This document shows positions 25,876-33,818 of a stretch of DNA of 64,000 nt, piece after piece. The stretch lies in assembly GCA_016715405.1 (NCBI GenBank), contig JADKAE010000004.1, positions 1 through 64,000 of the forward strand, written 5' to 3'. The first letter of the stretch is position 1. Each line of letters opens with the position of its first letter. The notes beneath the pieces were generated by a model. The model was not told where the DNA came from. It searched no databases and saw nothing but the letters and a program-made list of their open reading frames with translations. The DNA comes from Saprospiraceae bacterium (GTDB lineage: Bacteria > Bacteroidota > Bacteroidia > Chitinophagales > Saprospiraceae). The translations under genes were made by a program, and so were the position numbers.

Positions 25876-25948
25876 AGTTGTTATTTCAATTTAGCCCCAA
25901 AATAATGAGATTTTTGGAAGAAACGGCTGATCTTTTCGTCTATGTGTA

Positions 25949-27268
25949 TCAATATCCTTTAATGGTAACGGCACAGTTCAGCTTTGCACCACTTTTCACT
26001 GTGACCGATTTGAGCAATTTACGCTCGTACTCGAGGTAAAAAGTGGTAAGTGGCGGGTTGACGGGATAAGTTACTGCTTCGTCGCCGTAGGTGACAACAA
26101 TCTGGTCGGGATGGGTTACAGTCACGTCAATTTGTAACACGGGGTATATATCCTGTGGCAGGTATTGCTTTTCGATGAAGCCGACCAGCTTTTCAACGGG
26201 CGCCTGGGGAAGTTGGGCTAAATGAGGGAGTTCGCTAAAGTGTTTTTTCCAGTAATGCTGAATCAAGTCGCTGTCGTTTCGGGGTTTGTCGCCGATAAAA
26301 GCGCGTTCTACTATTTCATTTACTACGAGCTGGGGTTGCCAGGAGGCAATGAAGCCGCTGTGGAAGCCCTGCCATTTCCACCAAAAAGCGGTTTCGCTAT
26401 AGTGTTCGGCAAAATGAGGGATGAGGTCTTTTAAAAAGGAGTCGTGCTCAAAAAATACGCGTTGTTTAGGCGCCTGGGGGTTAGCTCTGAGGTAGGAGCC
26501 GGCTTCGGTCATCAGGCTGTCGAGTACTTGTACGCGGCTATTAGCAGGTAAAAGCTGTTGGATTAGTCTGCCGGAGTCGGTATCCATAAGTGCCAGCCTG
26601 GCCAGATCGCCCGAAGGTTTGCGCACCAGTTCGCTTTGACAATCGGAAAATTCCCTCGGCTGCCGGCGAAACGGCTCGGGAAGGTTGCGCATGATGCATT
26701 GATATCCTATAAAACCACCGATAGCATTCCAGTGGGTGTCGTCCTGGAAGTAGAGTACTCCCCTGTTTTTTTGGCGGCGCAAGCAATCCCGCAAGTCTAT
26801 CCAGTATATTTCGGGCAGGGCGGTTTGTAGTTGGTCTAGTACACCGGCGCCTTTGAAGGTATAGCGGTCGGGAAGATATTCAGGGTATATGGTTTCTTTA
26901 TTGGGGGCTGCTACAAGTACATAGCTAATCCCCCTGTCTGTAGTCCATTCGTGGCGTTGTTTGAACAGTAGGGTCCCAAAGATTTCTTCCTGCAAAAAGA
27001 TCCAGCCTCCTTTGCCTTTCTCCACTTTGTGAATAAAGGGCGTATGCAGGTAATTCCATTTGGTAGAAGCCAGCCAGGTGAGCATGGGGTGTTTCTCCTG
27101 GGTGACTGATTTGGTGAGGGCAGCTTCGTAAGCCGAAGTAATTTCGGAGGGATAAAAGGTGGGCTTTACATAATGGTAGTCGGCGGCCGGCACGGTAATG
27201 TACAGCCAGGCGCCATAGGCCAATATGCTGCAAAATAAGACGATAAAAGCGAATGACGACCAGCGCAT
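25949..27268 (-). CDS. AlgJ/AlgX-like O-acetyltransferase (DHHW family)
   Basis: 439 aa with an N-terminal membrane anchor ('FAFIVLFCSILAYGAWLYI'). The SGNH-like domain is recognisable by 'GGWIFLQEEIFG', 'YVLVAAPNKETIYPEYLPDR' and the catalytic 'YFQDDTHWNAIGGFIGYQ' (Asp-x-His-Trp). Proteins of this type move acetyl groups onto exopolysaccharide in the periplasm, using acetyl passed by a membrane-bound O-acyltransferase. That partner is encoded 4 bp upstream (27273-28686), so the pair forms one unit. Which polymer is acetylated cannot be told, since no polysaccharide synthase is in the window. Confidence 0.85.
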   Translation of the reverse strand: MRWSSFAFIVLFCSILAYGAWLYITVPAADYHYVKPTFYPSEITSAYEAALTKSVTQEKHPMLTWLASTKWNYLHTPFIHKVEKGKGGWIFLQEEIFGTLLFKQRHEWTTDRGISYVLVAAPNKETIYPEYLPDRYTFKGAGVLDQLQTALPEIYWIDLRDCLRRQKNRGVLYFQDDTHWNAIGGFIGYQCIMRNLPEPFRRQPREFSDCQSELVRKPSGDLARLALMDTDSGRLIQQLLPANSRVQVLDSLMTEAGSYLRANPQAPKQRVFFEHDSFLKDLIPHFAEHYSETAFWWKWQGFHSGFIASWQPQLVVNEIVERAFIGDKPRNDSDLIQHYWKKHFSELPHLAQLPQAPVEKLVGFIEKQYLPQDIYPVLQIDVTVTHPDQIVVTYGDEAVTYPVNPPLTTFYLEYERKLLKSVTVKSGAKLNCAVTIKGY

Positions 27269-27272
27269 ATAA

Positions 27273-28686
27273 TTAGAATCGAAAATAAATGAATGGGTTG
27301 TATGTACTATTAATAAGGGTGATCAGACTCAGCGCAAACAAACCAATGAGGGCGCTGCGGTGTATCAACCCTGGCCATTGCATACCAAATGACTGCGCTT
27401 CGATGCGCGCTGCTAACCTGGCGTAATAGGGGAGGCTCAAAAACGCCGCCGCTGCCAGGGTCAATATGGTTTCTATATTTAAAAATAAACCTGCGTAATA
27501 GGTTGGCGCCGTATTCGCACCAAACATAGCCTTCAGGTAATCGAGTGCCTGGGCAAGGTTTTCTGCCCTAAAAAACACCCACCCGATGAGTACGGTCAAT
27601 ATTAAATAAGCATGACGGATAAGTAAAGGCAATTTTTCGAGCAAACGCCCCAGTGGACTTCTTTCTAATATTAAAAATACGCCGTGAAATAACCCCCATA
27701 TCACAAAATTCCAGCTGGCGCCGTGCCACAATCCGCATAGAAAAAAAACGATGAGCAGGTTGACAAAGGTCCGCGTTTCGCCACGCCGGTTGCCGCCCAG
27801 GGGAATATACCCGTAGTCGCGGAACCAGGTGGACAGCGAGATATGCCAGCGCCGCCAGAAATCCTGAACGGAAGTGGCAAAATAGGGAAAGCGAAAGTTT
27901 TCGAGAAAATGAAAGCCCAGCATGCGCCCCATACCTATGGCCATGTCGGAATACCCCGAAAAGTCGAAATAAATCTGGAAGGCGTAACACACTACGCCCA
28001 ACCAGGCAGCAGAAGACCCCAGCGCATCTGCCGGCGCCTCAAATAATTTGTCGGCGGTATACCCAAGGGTGTCGGCCAGTAATATTTTTTTTGCCAATCC
28101 CACGATAAAACGTTCGATACCCAGCGCGAAATCATCGGTGCTTACCCTGCGCCGGTCCATCTGATCGCGTACGTCTACATATCGCACAATAGGCCCGGCG
28201 ATGAGTTGAGGGAAAAGGGAGATATACAAGGCTATGCGAAGCGGATTGCGCTGTGCGGGTGTCTCGCCCCGGTATACATCGACAACGTAGGACAAGGCCT
28301 GAAAGGTGAAAAACGATATGCCCACAGGCAGATGCACGGGCGCCAAGTACAGCGTGGGTAGTGAATTCCACAATAATACCGTATTGAGGTTGTCAACCAG
28401 GAAATTGGCGTATTTAAAGCCAACTAATAAGCCCAGATTGACAATAAGGGCCATAATTAGCCACCGCCGCGCATGTGTCGGTTGTCGTTCGATGAGCAAG
28501 CCCGACGCATAGTTGAGGGTAATGGAGCACAGCATGAGAATTAAGCCCCATCCTTCCCCCCAAGCGTAAAACAACAGGCTGAAAGCGAGCAGGAAAATGT
28601 TTCTACCAGGAATACCCCGCAATAGGGCATGGCCTGGCAATACGACAGGTAAAAACGAATAAAAAGGTGGTAGAACTGAAAACCAT
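27273..28686 (-). CDS. MBOAT-family O-acyltransferase (AlgI-like), one-base frameshift at 5' end
   Basis: About 470 aa with many membrane segments. Motifs: 'YVVDVYRGETPAQRNPL', 'FPQLIAGPIVRY', 'QIYFDFSGYSDMAIGMGRM', 'DFWRRWHISLSTWFRDYGYIPLGG' region and the catalytic His in 'LWHGASWNFVIWGLFHG'. It transfers acetyl from the cytoplasm to an AlgJ-like enzyme. The first 15 codons from ATG at 28686 ('MVFSSTTFLF') are in another frame; one extra T in the run at about 28651-28655 explains this, and the corrected sequence reads 'LFVLPVVLPGHALL' as relatives do. The open frame alone would start at 28640. It is upstream of, and coupled to, the AlgJ-like gene. Confidence 0.88.
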
Positions 28687-28702
28687 ATGCCCTTCCTTGA
28701 TA

Positions 28703-28963
28703 TTAAGTTTGTTCGTCAAAAGGCAACGTGGGGAGTTGTTTGAGCCGGCTCACATAGCGGTTTTCATTATAAGGTTCGTCGCTTTCTACCACGTCAAATA
28801 CTTCTGAAATGAGCACGGAGGCGATCAGTTCGAGGGCTGCCTGTCGACTATAACCTTCGCTCATCAAGCGCTCCAAGGTAGCGGCGGTTTCTGGCGGGGT
28901 GTTGCTTTTTAACTGATTTTCTACAGCTATTAGCATCGATTGTTTGAGCATTTCTTTACTCAT
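28703..28963 (-). CDS. Conserved small protein, unassigned
   Basis: 86 aa, soluble and helical: 'VENQLKSNTPPETAATLERL', 'GYSRQAALELIASVLISEVF', 'NRYVSRLKQLPTLPF'. The pattern N-x-P-P-E-T...L...G.s...A...I is shared by small proteins of unknown function in several phyla. It lies 8 bp after the enoyl-CoA hydratase stop and 16 bp ahead of the AlgI-like gene, so it is within a leftward operon. Confidence 0.7.
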   Translation of the reverse strand: MSKEMLKQSMLIAVENQLKSNTPPETAATLERLMSEGYSRQAALELIASVLISEVFDVVESDEPYNENRYVSRLKQLPTLPFDEQT

Positions 28964-28971
28964 AGCGGATG

Positions 28972-29754
28972 TTATTTTTGTTGAAAGGCAGCGATAGCTT
29001 GCTTGGCAAAGTCGCTGAGCACAAGTGCACCGCTAATGCCCGCGCGTTCTTCCAGCAATTGGTCCCAATGCTCGGCGCCTTCCCACAGAACGGTCTTCAG
29101 CCGGCGCATGGCGTCGGGGCTCGAGGCAGCCAGTTTGCCGGCCAGGTGAGTGATATAGGCATCCATTTGCTCGATGGTGGGGAATACTTCCTGGTATAAT
29201 CCCTTTTCTTTGGCCCATTCTGCGGTTTGCCACTCTGTGGCGTTGATCGCCAACTGGGCGAAGGCAGATTGCCCCACTTTTCTGGCAACGGCCGGCCCTA
29301 CCACGAAGGGGCCGATACCCACGGCCAATTCGCTGAGCTTGACTGTGGCAAAGTGGGTGGCTATGCAATAATCGGTAGCGGCCGCCAGCCCCACGCCGCC
29401 GCCGATGGCTTTACCTTGAATTCGACCTATGATCAGCTTGGGACACTTGCGCATTGCATTGATCACATTGGCAAAACCCATAAAAAAGCGCTTGCCATTG
29501 TCCAGGTCGTTGATGGCCGCCAATTCATCAAAGCTGGCGCCCGCGCAAAATGTGCGATCACCGGCGCTCTGCAAGACAATAACTTTGGCTGCGGGATCAG
29601 CGCCAACTGCTTCAATCGCATCAGTGAGCCGCTGGAGTTGCAGGCCCGGCATCGAATTATGGGCCGGATGCGCAAAGGTGATAGTGGCGATGCCGCCACG
29701 TATGTCGGTTTCTACCGTACGCGTCGGGGTTTTATCGGAAATAGACATAGGCAT
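28972..29754 (-). CDS. Enoyl-CoA hydratase/isomerase family protein
   Basis: 260 aa crotonase fold. The oxyanion-hole residues are in 'RTFCAGASFDELA' and 'GKAIGGGVGLAAATDYCIA'. The position of the first catalytic Glu of true hydratases carries a non-acidic residue ('ELAVGIGPFVVGPAV' region), as in many crotonase relatives that act as isomerases, or as in the family around methylglutaconyl-CoA hydratase; the reaction cannot be settled. Start 'MPMSISDKTPTRTVETDI' has two close ATGs. It is part of the leftward gene series. Confidence 0.85.
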   Translation of the reverse strand: MPMSISDKTPTRTVETDIRGGIATITFAHPAHNSMPGLQLQRLTDAIEAVGADPAAKVIVLQSAGDRTFCAGASFDELAAINDLDNGKRFFMGFANVINAMRKCPKLIIGRIQGKAIGGGVGLAAATDYCIATHFATVKLSELAVGIGPFVVGPAVARKVGQSAFAQLAINATEWQTAEWAKEKGLYQEVFPTIEQMDAYITHLAGKLAASSPDAMRRLKTVLWEGAEHWDQLLEERAGISGALVLSDFAKQAIAAFQQK

Positions 29755-29780
29755 AGAAGGGATACCTGCAAAGATAGATT

Positions 29781-30596
29781 TTATATCAAATCTGCCGGAG
29801 ATTGTCGCAATACGCCCAATCCAAACAACGCGAAATCATATTTGGCGGGATCTTCGGGGTCGAATTCGCGCAGGCGCTTGCTGAGTTCGAGTACGGCCTG
29901 CCAGTCGGTCTGACGGCGTTCGAGTAGCCCGTATTGCCGGGCGATACGATCAACGTGTACATCGAGCGGAATCAGTAATTGGCGGGGACTGATCCGGTTC
30001 CACAAGCCGAAATCGACCCCGCAATCGTCGCGGCGTACCATCCAACGCAAAAACATGTTGAGGCGTTTACAAGTAGAACCCCTCGCAGGTGTAGCGATGT
30101 GTTTGCGGGTACGCGCAGGTGCATCGGGCAGCGAAAAAAACAGATCCTGGAAACCGGTTAATGCTTTTTCTACGGTGGCATCTTCGGGAGAGATAAAACG
30201 CGCAAAAGCGTCTTCCAGCGATTCGTGCCGGCGGTAATACCATTGAAAAAAGGTAAGGAAATACAGGGTGTCGAGATACTGAAACGTGCGGTGTTTGAAA
30301 CCGGCAAACCGCGAGCGGTCTTTTTCTTCGTGGTGGAGTATAAAATCGTAGGGCGCGCCGTCCATGAGTGCAACGAGTGTATTGGCGCTGGTTATGATGG
30401 TTTTGCGCTGCCCCCAGGCAAGCGTGGCGGCCCAAAACCCGATGATTTCAATGTCTTGAAGCTGCTCAAACCGGTGGGGCACACTGATGGGATCGCCGTC
30501 GATAAAAGCCGGCCTGTTGTATTGTGAGGCGCTGCGGTCGAGCCATTCGTGTATGTCGGTGTGCAGGGCCACGCTACTTTTTTTCGAGGTTGTCAA
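29781..30596 (-). CDS. TIGR02757 (DUF2400) family protein
   Basis: 271 aa. The family's conserved start is visible as 'SQYNRPAFIDGDPISVPHRF', followed by 'DIEIIGFWAATLAWGQRKTI'; later come 'ARGSTCKRLNMFLRWMVRRD' and 'LIIPLDVH'-type sequence ('LLIPLDVHVDRIARQYGLL'). The second half is like the HhH-GPD fold of DNA glycosylases, but a known activity has not been shown for the family. Its start overlaps the end of the zinc-ribbon gene by 23 bp, so the two are likely coupled. Confidence 0.9.
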   Translation of the reverse strand: MTTSKKSSVALHTDIHEWLDRSASQYNRPAFIDGDPISVPHRFEQLQDIEIIGFWAATLAWGQRKTIITSANTLVALMDGAPYDFILHHEEKDRSRFAGFKHRTFQYLDTLYFLTFFQWYYRRHESLEDAFARFISPEDATVEKALTGFQDLFFSLPDAPARTRKHIATPARGSTCKRLNMFLRWMVRRDDCGVDFGLWNRISPRQLLIPLDVHVDRIARQYGLLERRQTDWQAVLELSKRLREFDPEDPAKYDFALFGLGVLRQSPADLI

Positions 30597-31167
30597 TAAG
30601 GGCGGTCAACTCATCGCGGTAGCCGGCTTTTTTCAGAAAAACAGGAAGCCGGCTAACCATGGAGGAGTTTTTGCGTATAGTATTGCGGGGTTCTATGCCC
30701 CTTTCGCGCAGTTTTGCTTGTACAAAATTCCGGAGATAAGCCAGATGTTCGTAGTTGTAGGCCCAAAGCAGATGCTCGCGGAAATTGGTTTGCAACCAGA
30801 GTCTGCACCCGAATACAGGGTCGGTTTTCCAACCCTGGGAGAACGGTAGGTGTGTAACGGATGTAGCGTAATTGCGCTCATCGCCACAATTGTCGCACTT
30901 CACGGAAATTTGCGGTACGATGCGATCTGTTTCAAATACGCTCATTCCCTGCCGGCCACATTCCGGACATCTGCGTCGCACAACTAGTCTAACCGTACCG
31001 TACCACCTACCCGGGTTTTCGGTATGAAAGCAAGCCAGGCAGGTCAACCGGTGATCGTCGGCCCTCACAAGGGCTTTGCCTTCACACCTCGGGCAATGTA
31101 CCACAAAGTGTTTTTCAAAATCACCCAGTGTGGCGCCTGAGTCGGCAAATCGCCGGCTATCGCTCAT
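30574..31167 (-). CDS. Zinc-ribbon protein
   Basis: 197 aa with three Cys pairs arranged as zinc ribbons: 'CPRCEGKALV' with 'CLACF', 'CPECGRQGM' with 'CDNCGDE'. The second half ('PVFGCRLWLQTNFREHLLWA', 'YLRNFVQAKLRERGIEPRN', 'RLPVFLKKAGYRDELTALI') is helical and recurs in similar Bacteroidota proteins annotated only as TFIIB-type zinc-ribbon proteins. Probably nucleic-acid or protein binding. First gene of a leftward series with TIGR02757 and enoyl-CoA hydratase. Confidence 0.8.
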   Translation of the reverse strand: MSDSRRFADSGATLGDFEKHFVVHCPRCEGKALVRADDHRLTCLACFHTENPGRWYGTVRLVVRRRCPECGRQGMSVFETDRIVPQISVKCDNCGDERNYATSVTHLPFSQGWKTDPVFGCRLWLQTNFREHLLWAYNYEHLAYLRNFVQAKLRERGIEPRNTIRKNSSMVSRLPVFLKKAGYRDELTALIDNLEKK

Positions 31168-31189
31168 GGTTAGTAACTATTATTGGATA

Positions 31190-32400
31190 CTAAATGGAAA
31201 GATGGTTTATTATTTGCTGGACGAACGCCTCCTCAACTTCTGCTACCTTGGCAATAACGGTAATTGAAAAACCTTCTCTGTGCATGTTTTCAATTGTTTG
31301 CACAGTTTTTAACTCAGCGCCCTGTTCCAAGCCCTGTTCTAAGCCCTGTTCTAAGCCTTTTTTAATACCTTCTTCTCTGCCTTTTGCAATTAATCGGTCA
31401 TAAGTAGTCATAATTGCCGGTTTTATATCATCAGGAATTTGAGTGAGCATGGTATCCAATTCATCTGGATTGATATCAGTAACACTCATCAAATATACAA
31501 AAATGGTGACAATAAAGTTTCTATTTTCGGGTTTGCTCCCCGTATTTAGTAGTAATCGGAAATTCGCTTTTATTGCAGCTTCGTCATACCTCAATTTATA
31601 AGCAAGCAGCGTGTTTATAAGTATGCCTGCTTTAAAACTTGTGATATCCTCAATTGGGTATTTATTGAGGTCAGTCAGGGCATAATCCCATTCCGGCAGG
31701 AATCCGCGTAAGTCATGATCGATTTTTAAATAAACCCGCAAAGGGTCGCTTAATTCTACTTTGTCACTTTAAACCAGGCATACCTCACATTACGCTCCTC
31801 CGGAGCTTTTGAGATCTTATTGTTACTGGTTCTAACAATATTTCGGCCCTCCGGGCCTTTAAAGATGCCCCAAAAGCCCCAGAGGGGCGTAAATATTGGT
31901 AGAAAAATCATGCGCAAAGTGTATTATAGCCCCAGCGGGGCGAAATGTGTACACGTATTTCATGCAAAATTTAAAAGTGACAAAGTAGAATTAATCCAGG
32001 GTTGTTGTCCATGGTAAAAAACTATAGGCAAGATGGGAGTTAATGGGATTTTGTTGTTGCGTTGAGCTTCCCACATATTGAGCATATATCGAAGCAGTTG
32101 CAAGCGAATATAGCGATCCGGACGCGACTTATGCTCGAATAATAAGGCTATGGAAATCGTTTGTTTTCCCTGTCCGTAAGTGCATTTATAAACCAAATCA
32201 GAGAACGACTTATGTAGTTCCTTTGTGAGATAGCTATCTTTGGATAATTCCAGGCTACCCAAATGCAGTTTATCTCTGATGTTTGTAGGAAGAAAATTAA
32301 TAATGTAATCTCTGGCAATATCAAGGCGGGAAAGCGCTTCTTTAAAAAACTTGTCATGCGGCTGGTGGATGTCCTGCCGGGGTTGTTTTCTTTTGGTCAT
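31190..32400 (-). pseudogene. Rpn-family recombination-promoting nuclease/transposase-like gene, split by an element
   Basis: The N-terminal part (from ATG 32400, 'MTKRKQPRQDIHQPHDKFFKEAL') has the PD-(D/E)XK region of the Rpn/YhgA family: 'FSDLVYKCTYGQGKQTISIALLFEHKS' (Asp, then Glu-x-Lys) and 'LPIVFYHGQQPW'. The C-terminal part (31741 to 31190) has 'DHDLRGFLPEWDYALTDLN' and the repeat-rich tail 'KKGLEQGLEQGLEQG' typical of the family. Between them lies the 245-bp element 31750-31994. Leaving that element out joins the frames as P-W-S-D-P-L-R-V-Y-L, so a single intact gene probably existed before insertion. Rpn proteins are DNA nucleases that raise recombination. Confidence 0.8.
31750..31994. 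mobile_element. 245-bp insertion with perfect 21-bp terminal inverted repeats
   Basis: Ends TTAATTCTACTTTGTCAC... (31750-31770) and the exact complement (31974-31994). The interior has GC-rich palindromic pieces of a type common between genes in Bacteroidota: CGGCCCTCCGGGCC, GCCCCAGAGGGGC and GCCCCAGCGGGGC. There is no coding capacity. It interrupts the Rpn-family gene. TTAA at both ends may be the target sequence, but no longer duplication is seen. Confidence 0.65.
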
Positions 32401-32454
32401 GGAAGTAATTTTGACCAAAGATACAAAAAAGCAATAAATAAAATACAAAAAGTT

Positions 32455-33672
32455 TTATTCTTCTCTTACCATAGCTGGTACCCGCTTGGCACGAAGCGCT
32501 GGAGGCAGCGAGGCCAGCAGGCCAATGGCTATAACGGTGAGGGCAACTACCGCAAAATCGGGTGCGCGCAGACTAATTGGATATGCTTCGATGATGAAGT
32601 CGCCGGGAATTCTGATAATGCCTATTGTTTTTTGCAAAACATATAACGTCAGCGCAATCAGGTAGCCCAGCAGTAATCCGAAAAGGCAAAGCAGCAAACC
32701 CTCCGACAAAAAGATATTGCGCACGGAGTTGTCATTGGCGCCCATGGCTTTGAGGATAGCTATGTCGCGTTGTTTTTCAAGCACGATCATCCACAAGGCG
32801 CCGATCATATTGAAAGCAACCATGAGCATCATCAGGCTGACAATGGCAAAGCTGAGCCACTTTTCTATTTTCATGAGCCGGAAAAATCCTTCTTCCTGTT
32901 GATACCGGTTTTTTACTACAAAACCGGGGCCCATTGCTGCCTGAATAGCCTGATAGGTGGCGGGTATATCAAAACCCGGGTTTAACCTCAGTTCGAGTGC
33001 GCTCACCTCGTTGTCGAAGTCGAGCAATTCCCGGGCGAAATCTATGGTAGTGATTACGTATTGGTTGTCAAAATCCTGTTGAATGACGAAAGTACCCACG
33101 GGGTAGGCAAATCGTTTGGAGAAAGGCTGCTCGAAAGCGCCTACCGATTCCCGCTTGGGCATGTATACGTTTACGGGCGCAAACAGGTTGTCGATGTTCA
33201 CCCCCAGTCGGTTGCGCATGCCGAGCCCCAGCACGGCCAGGGCCCGCTGGCCGTCTTTTAACCTGAATTGCCCCTCTTTTACGGTGGAATCGATGCGGGT
33301 TACGATCGCGTAGTTTTCGTCTACGCCTTTAAGCGTACCAAAATCCTGGTTGTTGTCGTATTCAAAAAAAGCGACTTCTTCCAGCGATTGCGATACCGCC
33401 GCCACACCGTATATGGAACGCAGTTTGTCTACTAGTGCCGTATCGGCCTCAAACGTTTTTCCACTGGCAGGGGTAATACGCACGTCGGGGTTGAAGTTGT
33501 TGTACACGCCCGTGATGAGGTCCTCAAAACCGTTGAAGACCGATAGCACTAATACAAGCGCCGCCGCCCCCATGGCAATTCCAAAAACGGATATGCCGGT
33601 GATGATGTTGATCGCATTGGTGCTCTTCCTGGAGAAGAGGTAACGCTTTGCTATGTGCCAGGATAGGTTCAT
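32455..33672 (-). CDS. LolC/LolE-type ABC transporter permease
   Basis: 405 aa with the FtsX/MacB permease arrangement: an N-terminal membrane segment ('GISVFGIAMGAAALVLVLSVF'), a large periplasmic domain (about 50-270), and three C-terminal segments ('SLMMLMVAFNMIGALWMIVL', 'LLLCLFGLLLGYLIALTLYV', 'FAVVALTVIAIGLLASLPPA'). The start 'WHIAKRYLFSRKSTNAINIIT' is typical of lipoprotein-releasing LolC/E proteins, which pull lipoproteins from the inner membrane with ATPase LolD. LolD is not next to it. It follows uvrA in the same direction, separated by a word-array repeat. Confidence 0.85.
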   Translation of the reverse strand: MNLSWHIAKRYLFSRKSTNAINIITGISVFGIAMGAAALVLVLSVFNGFEDLITGVYNNFNPDVRITPASGKTFEADTALVDKLRSIYGVAAVSQSLEEVAFFEYDNNQDFGTLKGVDENYAIVTRIDSTVKEGQFRLKDGQRALAVLGLGMRNRLGVNIDNLFAPVNVYMPKRESVGAFEQPFSKRFAYPVGTFVIQQDFDNQYVITTIDFARELLDFDNEVSALELRLNPGFDIPATYQAIQAAMGPGFVVKNRYQQEEGFFRLMKIEKWLSFAIVSLMMLMVAFNMIGALWMIVLEKQRDIAILKAMGANDNSVRNIFLSEGLLLCLFGLLLGYLIALTLYVLQKTIGIIRIPGDFIIEAYPISLRAPDFAVVALTVIAIGLLASLPPALRAKRVPAMVREE

Positions 33673-33689
33673 GCGGGTAAAAATAAGGG

Positions 33690-33818
33690 TTAATGTGCTG
33701 ATGTGCTAATTTGCTGATTGATGTGCTGATGTGCTGAGGGGTTAATGTGCTGATAATTAATAAAATAAAAAAATATCAGCAAATCAGCACATCAGCACAT
33801 CAGCACATCAGCACATCA
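33690..33818. repeat. Palindromic word-array repeat (TGATGTGCTGATGTGC words)
   Basis: Left half (33690-33754) repeats ATGTGCTGATG, right half (33774-33818) repeats CAGCACATCAG; an A/T-rich spacer separates them. It fills the gap between the uvrA stop and the permease start. The same word occurs once-sided near 18966. Confidence 0.8.

Noticed and set aside
31842..31970. Possible small RNA gene in the GC-rich palindromes of the 245-bp element
   Set aside because: The palindromes CGGCCCTCCGGGCC and GCCCCAGCGGGGC are of a common intergenic type and no promoter or terminator frames them.
33690..33818. Possible CRISPR array because of short repeats
   Set aside because: The words are contiguous, lack unique spacers of constant length, and appear as a word block and its complement. 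No cas gene is present.
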